DNA from: Falsiroseomonas sp050563525 | GTDB lineage: Bacteria > Pseudomonadota > Alphaproteobacteria > Acetobacterales > Acetobacteraceae | Assembly: GCF_050563525.1 (NCBI RefSeq) | Contig: NZ_JBNXUN010000014.1 | Coordinates: 1 to 64,000, forward strand | Length of the DNA stretch: 64,000 nucleotides | Direction: 5' to 3' | Made by a program: the position numbers and the translations under genes | Notes under the pieces: generated by a model | Told to the model about the DNA's origin: nothing | What the model saw: only the letters and a program-made list of their open reading frames with translations | Database searches by the model: none | In this document: piece by piece, positions 48,696-58,966 of the stretch | How positions within the stretch are numbered: the stretch's first letter is position 1 | How the letters are laid out: each line of letters starts with the position of its first letter

Positions 48696-48713
48696 ACCTA
48701 CCAGAAGGTAGGT
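48696..48713 (+). promoter_or_regulatory. operator of the TetR gene
   Basis: ACCTACC-AGAA-GGTAGGT is a perfect 18-bp inverted repeat ending 7 bases before the TetR start codon, so it overlaps the ribosome binding site. A variant copy lies at 49313-49330. Confidence 0.65.
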
Positions 48714-48720
48714 CACGACA

Positions 48721-49290
48721 ATGAACACCGAGACGACACGGGAGCGTTTGATGCTGGCCGCGGAGCGGATCATCCGCAGCCGCGGCTACAGCGCCTTCAG
48801 CTACGCCGACCTGTCGGAGGCCGTGGGCCTGCGAAAGGCCAGCATCCACCACCATTTTCCGGCCAAGGCCGACCTCGGCGTGGCGCTGGTCGAGGACTAC
48901 ATCGCGCGCTTTCGCGAAATGCTCACCGACATCACCGATGCGGAGCAGACCGCACACGGCCGCCTTGCCCGCTACGGCGGGATCTACGAGGCGGGGCTGC
49001 GGGAGGGCATGCTGTGCCTCTGCGGCATGCTCGCCGCCGAGGCGACCGTGCTGCCCGAGCAGGTCCGTCATCGCATGGGCACCTTCTTCGCCGCGCAGCT
49101 CGATTGGCTGGAGGAGGTCCTGGCCCAGGGCCACACGGCGCGGGAGGTGACGTTGCGGGGCCCCGCGCGGCGTGCCGCGGAGCATGTCCTTTCCACCTTG
49201 CAGGGCGCCAGCCTGGTCGGCTGGGGAACCGGCAATCCGGACCTGGTTGCCCGTGCCGTCGAGGACCTGCTCGCCTCGCTCCGAAGCTGA
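48721..49290 (+). CDS. TetR-family regulator
   Basis: The 189-residue protein has a TetR N-terminal HTH: R-L-M-L-A-A-E-R-I-I-R-S-R-G-Y-S-A-F-S-Y, then A-D-L-S-E-A-V-G-L-R-K-A-S-I-H-H-H-F and K-A-D-L. The C-terminal ligand domain contains Cys residues at G-M-L-C-L-C-G-M-L, which could sense electrophiles or thiol-reactive ligands as in NemR-type regulators. It appears to regulate itself and the following SDR gene through matching operators. Confidence 0.88.
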   Translation: MNTETTRERLMLAAERIIRSRGYSAFSYADLSEAVGLRKASIHHHFPAKADLGVALVEDYIARFREMLTDITDAEQTAHGRLARYGGIYEAGLREGMLCLCGMLAAEATVLPEQVRHRMGTFFAAQLDWLEEVLAQGHTAREVTLRGPARRAAEHVLSTLQGASLVGWGTGNPDLVARAVEDLLASLRS

Positions 49291-49312
49291 GCTTGCCTTG
49301 CCCATCAAATCT

Positions 49313-49330
49313 ACCAACCAGTAGGGAGGC
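49313..49330 (+). promoter_or_regulatory. second TetR operator, before the SDR gene
   Basis: ACCAACCAGTAGGGAGGC matches 14 of 18 positions of the operator at 48696-48713 and contains the Shine-Dalgarno GGGAGG of the SDR gene at 49334. Confidence 0.5.
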
Positions 49331-49333
49331 ATT

Positions 49334-50116
49334 ATGACCGACTTCACGAACACCCACACCCTGATCACCGGCGGCGCCAGCGGCATGGGCAAGGCCACGG
49401 CGCGCCTGCTGCTGGAAGGCGGCGGGAAGGTCCTGCTGCTGGGTCGGAACACGGATCGCCTGGCCGCCGCCGCCGCGGAACTCCGCCCCCTGGGCGCCGT
49501 CGCCACCACCGTCCTGAACCTTGCCGATCCCACTTCCGTCGAAGCCTTCGCGGCGCGCCTCGCGGCCGAACATGGCGACCTGACCAGCCTGGTGAACGCG
49601 GCGGGGGTGTTCCTGCCAAAGTCGTTCCTCGATCATGGGCCGGCGGACTACGACCTGTATCTCGCGCTCAACCGCGGCACCTTCTTCCTGACCCAGGCCG
49701 TGGCGCGAGCCATGGTCGCGCGGGGCCAGGGCGGCAGCATCGTGAACATCGGCTCGATGTGGGCGCGGCAGGCGGTGGCCGCGACGCCGTCCACGGCCTA
49801 CTCGATGGCCAAGGCCGGCCTGCATGCCATGACGCAGCACTTGGCGATGGAACTCGCGGCCCACCGCATCCGGGTCAACGCGGTGTCCCCGGCCGTTGTG
49901 GAAACCCCGATCTACGAGGGTTTCATCCCGCGCGAGCAGGTCCATGCCACGCTGCAGGGCTTCAACGGCTTCCACCCGATCGGAAGGATCGGCACGCCGG
50001 GCGACGTGGCCGGCGTCATCGCCTTCCTCCTGTCCGGTCGCGCGGACTGGGTCACCGGGGCGATCTGGGATGTGGATGGCGGCGTGATGGCGGGCCGGAA
50101 CGCCTATAACGGCTGA
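49334..50116 (+). CDS. SDR-family oxidoreductase
   Basis: The 260-residue short-chain dehydrogenase has T-G-G-A-S-G-M-G-K for NAD(P) binding, N-A-A-G-V and the catalytic Ser in V-N-I-G-S-M-W-A. The Y-S-M-A-K catalytic Tyr/Lys pair and a terminal D-V-D-G-G-V-M complete the pattern. It should reduce or oxidise a small carbonyl or alcohol substrate. It is 43 bases after the TetR gene, with an operator copy over its ribosome binding site, so it is probably the target of that repressor. Confidence 0.9.
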   Translation: MTDFTNTHTLITGGASGMGKATARLLLEGGGKVLLLGRNTDRLAAAAAELRPLGAVATTVLNLADPTSVEAFAARLAAEHGDLTSLVNAAGVFLPKSFLDHGPADYDLYLALNRGTFFLTQAVARAMVARGQGGSIVNIGSMWARQAVAATPSTAYSMAKAGLHAMTQHLAMELAAHRIRVNAVSPAVVETPIYEGFIPREQVHATLQGFNGFHPIGRIGTPGDVAGVIAFLLSGRADWVTGAIWDVDGGVMAGRNAYNG

Positions 50117-50221
50117 GCAGCCGGGCGGCGGCACGCCGGCAGCGTGCCGCCAATGGTCCTGAGTGTGATCGTCTCGGTGGAATAGCGAAGAGCGTGAATC
50201 ACACGACCAAACAATCGGACT

Positions 50222-52720
<2,499 letters not shown>

Positions 52721-52770
52721 GCCGGCGGTGGCTCCTGAAATGCGGCTTGAAACCCTGCTTATATAGGGAA

Positions 52771-53961
52771 TCACGCGGGTTGGGGCACGGGGTAATTCGG
52801 CATCGGGTCCAGGCCCTCGGGCGTCGCCGCGAAAACCTCGGCAACGCCCTGGAGAGGGCTGAAAATATCCGCTTCCGTCCCGGTCAGGAAGACCTGGGCC
52901 GGCGATTGTGCCAGCGCCGCATACAGCGCCTGGCGCCGCGCCAGGTCCAGGTGGGCCGCGACCTCGTCCAGCAGCAGCAGGGGCGCGAAGCCGCGCGCGG
53001 CGCCAATCAGCGCGGCATGCGCCAGAACCACCGAAACCAGCAGCGCCTTCTGCTCCCCGGTCGAACAAAGCGCTGCCTCCAGGCCCTTGGGCAGGTGGAC
53101 CAGGTCCATGTCGGTGCGGTGGGCGCCATGCGCGGCACCGCCGGCCGCAGCATCCCGGGCGCGGCTGGCGGCGAGGTCGGTACGCAGCCGGTCCTCCAGG
53201 GCCAGGGCCGGCGTCTCGTCCAGCGCGGCGGCCAGCGGGCAGACGAGGTCCAGGCGGGCTGCCGGGAAGGAGCCGGTGGCGGTGCCGGCCGCCAGCAGCA
53301 GGTTCAGGCGCTGCGCCAGGGACCGGCGGGCGGCGATGGCGGCAATGCCGTGCCGCGCCATGGCATCCTCCAGCGCCGCCAACCAGCCGGCGTCCCGCCC
53401 CTTTCCAGTTGATCGGCCCTCGGACAACAGGCGGTTGCGGCCGGCCATGGCGGTGTCATGCGCCGCCACCTCCCGCGCATGGCCGGGGTCGAGCGCCCAG
53501 ACCAGGCGGTCCAGGAAACGGCGGCGGCCGCTGGCACCCTCCTGGAACAGGCGGTCCATCTGCGGCGTTAGCCAGACGGCGGCGGCGCGGCCGGCGAGGT
53601 CCGCCTGGCTCTTCGCCGGCTCGCCATCCACCAGGTAGCGGCGTCGGGTCGGGTCGGCGGCGTCGCCGATGGTCCCGGTGCCGATCTCGGTCGGGCCGTC
53701 CGGCCCCTCGAAGGCGCCGAAGGCGGCCCAGGGCCGCGGCGCTTCGCCGCCGCCGCGCCGGCCGATCTCGGTGGCGCGCGCGCCGCGCAGCCCGCGGCCG
53801 GGGCCGAGCAGGCTGATCGCCTCCAGCAGGTTGGTCTTGCCGACGCCGTTCGGCCCGGCAATCGCCACGATACGACCCTCGAAACGCTGTTCGAAGCTGG
53901 GATAGGACCGGAAATCCGTCAGGCGGAGGCGCGTCAGGCGCAGCGTGGGGGCGGGGGTCAG
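52771..53961 (-). CDS. recF: DNA replication/repair protein RecF
   Basis: The product has about 396 residues if started at CTG 53961, which has GGAAG six bases upstream; no ATG, GTG or TTG stands suitably in frame near the conserved start L-R-L-T-R-L-R-L-T-D-F-R-S-Y. Walker A is I-A-G-P-N-G-V-G-K-T-N-L-L, the signature region is C-S-T-G-E-Q-K-A-L-L-V-S-V-V, and Walker B is L-L-L-L-D-E-V-A-A-H-L-D. RecF loads RecA at gaps with RecO/RecR. The CTG start is an inference. Confidence 0.9.
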   Translation of the reverse strand: MTPAPTLRLTRLRLTDFRSYPSFEQRFEGRIVAIAGPNGVGKTNLLEAISLLGPGRGLRGARATEIGRRGGGEAPRPWAAFGAFEGPDGPTEIGTGTIGDAADPTRRRYLVDGEPAKSQADLAGRAAAVWLTPQMDRLFQEGASGRRRFLDRLVWALDPGHAREVAAHDTAMAGRNRLLSEGRSTGKGRDAGWLAALEDAMARHGIAAIAARRSLAQRLNLLLAAGTATGSFPAARLDLVCPLAAALDETPALALEDRLRTDLAASRARDAAAGGAAHGAHRTDMDLVHLPKGLEAALCSTGEQKALLVSVVLAHAALIGAARGFAPLLLLDEVAAHLDLARRQALYAALAQSPAQVFLTGTEADIFSPLQGVAEVFAATPEGLDPMPNYPVPQPA

Positions 53962-54066
53962 ATGGGGTCTTCCCGGCGTGGCGGCCTGCGCAGGGATTAG
54001 GGCGAACGAAGGCGGAACGTCAAGCCAAGCCTCGCCAGGGCAGCCCGAACATGGGATGCCTGCCCC

Positions 54067-54447
54067 ATGTCGCCCGCCCGCCTCGCCTGCCTCCTGGTCC
54101 TGCTGGCCGCACCCACCTGGGCCGAGACGCGCCCGCCCGCCTGCCTGTTCCCGCGCGGCGGCGATGCGCCGGACGCCGCCTGCCTCGAGTTGCTCGCCAG
54201 CCTTGCCGAAGCCTGGAAGGCCACGCCTGGCCGCATCCGCGTGGAGGGCCATGCCCAGGACCAGCAGGGGCCGCGCCTCGATGGCCTGCTTAGCCGGCGC
54301 CGCGCCGTGGCGGTGGCGGAGGCGCTGGAGGGCCTTGGCGTGCCGCCCGGCCGCATCGAGGCGGTGACCCCGCCAGCCGAGCAACGCGACCTGCGCAGCC
54401 GGATCGACCCGTTCAGCCGACGCGCAGAAATCCACCTGCTGCCCTGA
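54067..54447 (+). CDS. small exported OmpA-like protein
   Basis: The 126-residue protein has a signal peptide (MSPARLACLLVLLAAPTWAE). The remaining domain resembles the OmpA/MotB peptidoglycan-binding fold in reduced form: R-I-R-V-E-G-H-A-Q-D, L-S-R-R-R-A-V-A-V-A-E-A-L and I-D-P-F-S-R-R-A-E-I-H. The usual Asp/Arg ligands for diaminopimelate are partly present. It is divergent from recF and 141 bases upstream of the efflux adaptor gene. Role not known. Confidence 0.65.
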   Translation: MSPARLACLLVLLAAPTWAETRPPACLFPRGGDAPDAACLELLASLAEAWKATPGRIRVEGHAQDQQGPRLDGLLSRRRAVAVAEALEGLGVPPGRIEAVTPPAEQRDLRSRIDPFSRRAEIHLLP

Positions 54448-54563
54448 GGCCGCCGCCTGCCGTTGCCGTCCGATACCAAAGCCATCGTTGACCACCCTGC
54501 CGCACCGCACCAGATAGGCGTGGCGCCGGGCAGCCGGCACGCAGGGCACGCGGCTGGACTTCC

Positions 54564-54580
54564 CCGGCACGGCGTGCCGG
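54564..54580 (+). promoter_or_regulatory. perfect dyad before the efflux adaptor gene
   Basis: CCGGCACG-G-CGTGCCGG is a 17-bp perfect inverted repeat ending 8 bases before ATG 54589. It could be an operator or a hairpin that hides the start region of the efflux operon. Confidence 0.45.
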
Positions 54581-54588
54581 AATCCGAT

Positions 54589-55743
54589 ATGTTCGACAGC
54601 AGGATCACCCCCGACCCGGCCGCCCGCACCACCGCCCCTCGGGGGCGGCGCCGCGGCTGGCTGGTGCTCGGCCTGCTGCTGGCCCTGCTGGCGGGCGGCG
54701 GGATCTGGCTGTTGCGCGCACCCGCCAACGCCCCGGCCCCGCCCGCGACACCGGCCGCCGGCCCCACCCCGGTGCTGACCGTCGCCCTGGCCACCGCCGC
54801 CACCCGCCCGGTCGCCACCTCCGTCACCGCCGACGGCTCCGTGGTGGCGTGGCAGGAACTGGTGATCGGCGCCGAAATTGGCGGCCTGCGCGTGGTGGAA
54901 GCCCCGGTCGAGGAAGGCCAGTCCGTCCGCGCCGGGGACCTGCTGGCCCGGCTCGACGACGGCGTGCTGGCCGCCCAGGCGGCGCAGGCGGAGGCGGCGA
55001 TCCTGGAGGCCGATGCGGCGCGGGATCTCGCCGCCGCCGACCTTACCCGCGCCGAGTCCCTGGTCCGCACGCAAAGCGCCTCCGTGCAGGTGGCCGAACA
55101 GCGCCGCGCCGCCGCCCTGCAGGCCGAGGCCCGCCTCGCCTCCGCCCGCGCGCGGCGGGACGAGGCGGTGGCGCGGCTGGCGCAGACCCGCATCCTGGCG
55201 CCGACGGATGGCATCGTCGCCCGCGTCACCGCCCGCATCGGCGCCGTCACCGGCGCGGGGCAGGAGATGTTCCGCATCCTGCGGGACGGGCGGCTGGAAC
55301 TGGATGCCCGGGTGCCCGAACTCGACCTCGCCGCGATCCGACCCGGACAGGCGGTGACGGTGCGGCACGGCGGCGCCAGCATCGCCGCCGAGGCCCGCGC
55401 CATCGCCCCGCTGGTGGCGCCCGACACGCGGCTCGGTATCGTCCATGTCGCGCTGCCGGCGGACTCAGGCCTCCGCCCCGGCATGTTCGCCGCCGCCGAG
55501 ATCGCCGGACCGGTGCGGCAGGTGGTGATGGTGCCCTCGGCCGCCGTGGTGTTCCGGGACGGCGCGCCGCAGGCCTTCGTGTTGCCGGAGGGCACCGACC
55601 GCGTCCGGATCCGCCGCCTGGTCGCCGGCGAACGCCAGGACGGCATGGTGGAGATCCGCGAGGGGCTTGCGGCCGGTGAGCGCGTCGTCGTCACCGGCGC
55701 CGGCTTCCTGGCCGATGGCGACCTGGTGCGCGTCTCGCCATGA
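54589..55743 (+). CDS. RND efflux periplasmic adaptor
   Basis: The product has 384 residues from ATG 54589. One N-terminal membrane helix (L-V-L-G-L-L-L-A-L-L-A-G-G-G-I-W) is followed by the HlyD/AcrA layout. The lipoyl half is G-A-E-I-G-G-L-R-V-V-E-A-P-V-E-E-G-Q-S-V, then come an alpha-hairpin rich in Ala/Arg, the second lipoyl half I-L-A-P-T-D-G-I-V-A-R-V, and beta-barrel and membrane-proximal domains. It overlaps the pump gene by four bases (ATGA). A multidrug or solvent-type pump is likely; no outer-membrane factor is nearby. Confidence 0.9.
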   Translation: MFDSRITPDPAARTTAPRGRRRGWLVLGLLLALLAGGGIWLLRAPANAPAPPATPAAGPTPVLTVALATAATRPVATSVTADGSVVAWQELVIGAEIGGLRVVEAPVEEGQSVRAGDLLARLDDGVLAAQAAQAEAAILEADAARDLAAADLTRAESLVRTQSASVQVAEQRRAAALQAEARLASARARRDEAVARLAQTRILAPTDGIVARVTARIGAVTGAGQEMFRILRDGRLELDARVPELDLAAIRPGQAVTVRHGGASIAAEARAIAPLVAPDTRLGIVHVALPADSGLRPGMFAAAEIAGPVRQVVMVPSAAVVFRDGAPQAFVLPEGTDRVRIRRLVAGERQDGMVEIREGLAAGERVVVTGAGFLADGDLVRVSP

Positions 55744-58700
55744 TCGAGGAGAAGCACCGGAACATTTCCGGCTGGGCGATCCGCAACCCGGTCGCCACCG
55801 CCGTGATCTTCCTGCTGCTGACGGTGGCTGGCCTGTTCGCCTATCCGATGCTGCGCATCAACAACAGCCCCGACATCGACCTGCCCGCCGTCGTCGTCTC
55901 CGTCGTGCAGTCCGGCGCGGCGCCCTCGGAACTCGAAAGCCAGGTGACGCGGCGGGTGGAGGATGCGGTCGCCGGGCTCGGCGACGTCAAGCACATCACC
56001 TCGACCATCGTCGATGGCAGCTCCACCACCGTCATCGAATTCGCGCTCGGCAAGAACATCGATCGCGCGACCAACGACGTGCGCGACAAGATCGCGCAGA
56101 TCCGCAGCGACCTGCCTGCCAGCATCCGCGACCCGGTCATCACGCGGGTGGAGGCGACGGGCGGCGCCATCGTCACCTTCACCGTCGCCTCCCCGCGCAT
56201 GACGGTGGCGGAACTCAGCTGGTTCGTCGACGACACCATCGCGAAATCCATGCTGTCGGTCAGCGGCGTGGCGCAGGTCAACCGCGTCGGCGGGGTGGAG
56301 CGCGAGATCCGCGTGGCGCTGCGGCCGGACCGGCTGCTGGCGCTCGGCATCACCGCCAACCAGGTGAACCAGCAGCTGCGGGAGCAGAATATCAACCTGC
56401 CCGGCGGCCGCGGTACCGTGGGCAGCGGCGAGCAGACCATCCGCACCCTGGGCTCCGCACCCACCGTCGAGGCGCTGCGCGAGCGCAGCATCATCCTGCC
56501 GAACGGCCGCACCGCACGCCTCGGCGATCTGGCGGAGGTCGAGGACGGCACGGCGGAAGTGCGCACCGCGGCGCGGCTGGATGGCCGCCCGGTCGTCGCC
56601 TTCGAGATCCTGCGCACCCGCGGATCGTCGGAGGTCCGCGTCGCCGATGGCGTCATGGCGCGCGCACAGAACCTGATGGCTGAGCACCCGGAGGTGACGA
56701 TCACCCCCGTGACCTCCACGGCCGTCTTCGTCCGCGCCGGCTTCCACGCGGCGGTGGAGGCGCTGGTCATCGGCTCCATCCTGGCGATGATCGTGGTCTG
56801 GCTGTTCCTGCGCGACTGGCGCGCGACGGTCATGGCCTCCATCGCCATGCCGCTGTCGCTGATCCCGACCTTCTTCGTCATGCAGATGCTGGGCTTCTCG
56901 CTGAACAACGTCACGCTGCTCGGCCTGACGCTGGTGGTGGGCGTGCTGGTGGACGATGCGATCGTCGAGATCGAGAACATCGTCCGCCACATCCGCCAGA
57001 CGCCGGGCATCAGCGTGTATCGTGCCGCGCTGGATGCCTCCTCGGAGATCGGGCTGGCAGTGGTGGCGACGACGGCGACCATCCTCGCGGTCTTCGTGCC
57101 GGTCGCGTTCATGCCGGGCATCCCCGGGCAGTTCTTCCGCCAGTTCGGCCTGACCGTCGCCGCCGCCGTCGCCTTCTCCCTGGTCGTCGCGCGGCTGCTG
57201 ACCCCGCTGCTCGGCGCCTACTTCCTGAAGGCGCATCGCGCATCTGCGCGTCCTGGTGGACGCGACACGCCGGCGCGCCCGGATGGCTTCGTGACGCGCG
57301 GCTACATGGCCATGCTTGGCTGGTGCCTGCGCCACAAGCTGACCACGCTGGCCGGCGGCGTGCTGTTCTTCGCGCTGTCGATCGCGCTGGTGCCCTACAT
57401 CCCGCGCGACTTCGTTCCCGGCGCCGATCGCGGCCGTGCCTCGCTCGCAATCGAATTGCCGCCCGGCGCATCCCTTGCCGAGACCGAGGCAGTGGTGCAG
57501 GAGGCGACGCGCATCATGCTGGCGCGGCCGGAGGTCACCTCCGTCTTCGCCAGCATGGGCACCCTGACCAGCGGCGGCCCGCCCGGCCTCGGCACCGTGA
57601 CCCGCGCCGGCGACCCGCGCACGGCGAACCTCATCGTCTCGCTGGTGCCGATGTCGCAGCGCGCACTGAGCCAGGCACAGGTGGAAGCGGCGCTGCGGCC
57701 GGAGCTGGAGCGCCTGCGCGGCGCCCGCATCCGCTTCGGCGCGGATGGCCAGAGCGGCTCGAAGCTGCAGGTCACGCTGGTCGGCACCGACAGCGTCGCG
57801 CTGGCCGCGGCCTCCCGCGCCGTGGAGGCGGAGATGCGGGCGCTGCCGGAACTGGCCGGCGCACGGTCCACCGCCTCCCTCGCCCGGCCCGAACTGCAGA
57901 TCCTGCCGATGCAGGCGCGCGCCGCGGAACTCGGCGTGTCCGTCACCGCCATCGCCAGCACGGCAAGGTTGGCAACCGTGGGCGACGTGGACCAGGCACT
58001 GGCGCGCTTCAACCTGCCGGACCGGCAGATCCCGATCCGCGTCATGCTGGACCAGCGCGCCCGCGGCGACCTGAACCAGTTGCGGTCGCTGCGCGTGGAG
58101 GGCCGCGCCGGCATCGGCGTGCCACTGGAGACGGTGGCGGAAATCCGCCACGGCTCCGGCCCCGCCCAGATCGACCGGCTGGACCGGCTGCGCAAGGCGA
58201 CGGTGGAGGCGGAGCTGAACGGCCTGCCGCTCGGCGAGGGCACCAGGCTGATCGCCAGCCTGCCCAGCATGCAGAACCTGCCGCCCGGCGTACGCGAACA
58301 GCCGACCGGCGATACCGAGGTGATGGCGGAGTTGTTCGGCGGCTTCCTGATGGCGCTGGGGTCCGGCGTGCTGCTGGTCTACCTCGTGCTGGTTCTGCTG
58401 TTCGGCGGCTTCCTGCAACCGCTGACGATCATGAGCGCGCTGCCGCTGTCGCTTGGCGGGGCGCTGATGGCGCTGCTGCTGGCGCAGAAATCGCTCGGCG
58501 TCTCCGCCGTCATCGGCGTGCTGATGCTGATGGGCATCGTCGCCAAGAACTCCATCCTGCTGGTCGAGTACGCCATCATGATCCGTGGCGACGGCGTGGG
58601 ACGGGAGGCCGCGATCGTCGAGGCGGCGCGCAAGCGGGCGCGGCCCATCGTGATGACCACCATCGCCATGGTCGCCGGCATGACGCACATCGCGCTCGGC

Positions 58701-58877
58701 ATCGGCGCGGACAGCGAATTCCGTTCGCCGATGGCGCTGGTGGTGATCGGCGGGCTCATCACCTCCACCCTGCTCAGCCTGATCTTCGTGCCTGTCGCCT
58801 ACATCTACATCGACCAGGCGGAGGGCTGGATCGCCCGCCGCTTCCGGCCACGCGGCGCACCGGCGCCGGCGGAGTAG
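55740..58877 (+). CDS. RND efflux permease (AcrB/MexF-type)
   Basis: The 1045-residue pump has 12 membrane helices and two large periplasmic loops. The TM4 relay region is L-V-V-G-V-L-V-D-D-A-I-V-E-I-E-N-I-V with the paired Asp typical of drug-exporting RND proteins. The N-terminus is A-I-R-N-P-V-A-T-A-V-I-F-L-L-L. TM10-12 include G-V-L-M-L-M-G-I-V-A-K-N-S-I-L-L-V-E-Y. It forms the inner-membrane part of a tripartite exporter with the coupled adaptor. A 16-bp repeat array starts at its last codon. Confidence 0.93.
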   Translation: MIEEKHRNISGWAIRNPVATAVIFLLLTVAGLFAYPMLRINNSPDIDLPAVVVSVVQSGAAPSELESQVTRRVEDAVAGLGDVKHITSTIVDGSSTTVIEFALGKNIDRATNDVRDKIAQIRSDLPASIRDPVITRVEATGGAIVTFTVASPRMTVAELSWFVDDTIAKSMLSVSGVAQVNRVGGVEREIRVALRPDRLLALGITANQVNQQLREQNINLPGGRGTVGSGEQTIRTLGSAPTVEALRERSIILPNGRTARLGDLAEVEDGTAEVRTAARLDGRPVVAFEILRTRGSSEVRVADGVMARAQNLMAEHPEVTITPVTSTAVFVRAGFHAAVEALVIGSILAMIVVWLFLRDWRATVMASIAMPLSLIPTFFVMQMLGFSLNNVTLLGLTLVVGVLVDDAIVEIENIVRHIRQTPGISVYRAALDASSEIGLAVVATTATILAVFVPVAFMPGIPGQFFRQFGLTVAAAVAFSLVVARLLTPLLGAYFLKAHRASARPGGRDTPARPDGFVTRGYMAMLGWCLRHKLTTLAGGVLFFALSIALVPYIPRDFVPGADRGRASLAIELPPGASLAETEAVVQEATRIMLARPEVTSVFASMGTLTSGGPPGLGTVTRAGDPRTANLIVSLVPMSQRALSQAQVEAALRPELERLRGARIRFGADGQSGSKLQVTLVGTDSVALAAASRAVEAEMRALPELAGARSTASLARPELQILPMQARAAELGVSVTAIASTARLATVGDVDQALARFNLPDRQIPIRVMLDQRARGDLNQLRSLRVEGRAGIGVPLETVAEIRHGSGPAQIDRLDRLRKATVEAELNGLPLGEGTRLIASLPSMQNLPPGVREQPTGDTEVMAELFGGFLMALGSGVLLVYLVLVLLFGGFLQPLTIMSALPLSLGGALMALLLAQKSLGVSAVIGVLMLMGIVAKNSILLVEYAIMIRGDGVGREAAIVEAARKRARPIVMTTIAMVAGMTHIALGIGADSEFRSPMALVVIGGLITSTLLSLIFVPVAYIYIDQAEGWIARRFRPRGAPAPAE

Positions 58878-58930
58878 CTTGCGGGTCGAGTAGCTTGCGG
58901 GCCGAGTAGCTTGCCGGCGGGCCCGCAAGC
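58872..58930 (+). repeat. triplicated 16-bp unit and terminator-like hairpin
   Basis: GAGTAGCTTGCGGGTC at 58872 is repeated at 58888 (last bases CC) and, less exactly, at 58904. The unit includes the last sense codon and stop (GAG TAG) of the efflux gene. GCTTGCGGGCC (58893-58903) pairs with GGCCCGCAAGC (58920-58930), an 11-bp perfect stem that could terminate transcription, though no T-run follows. Confidence 0.6.
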
Positions 58931-58966
58931 TGGTTGCCTGCGGGTCGCCACCAGCGGAGCCAGACG

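Noticed and set aside
50163..50204. Terminator between the SDR gene and gyrB (GTGTGAT...ATCACAC)
   Set aside because: The arms are only 7 bp with a 28-base loop and no T-run, which is too weak.
58872..58919. CRISPR-like repeat
   Set aside because: The units are directly adjacent without spacers and contain the preceding stop codon.
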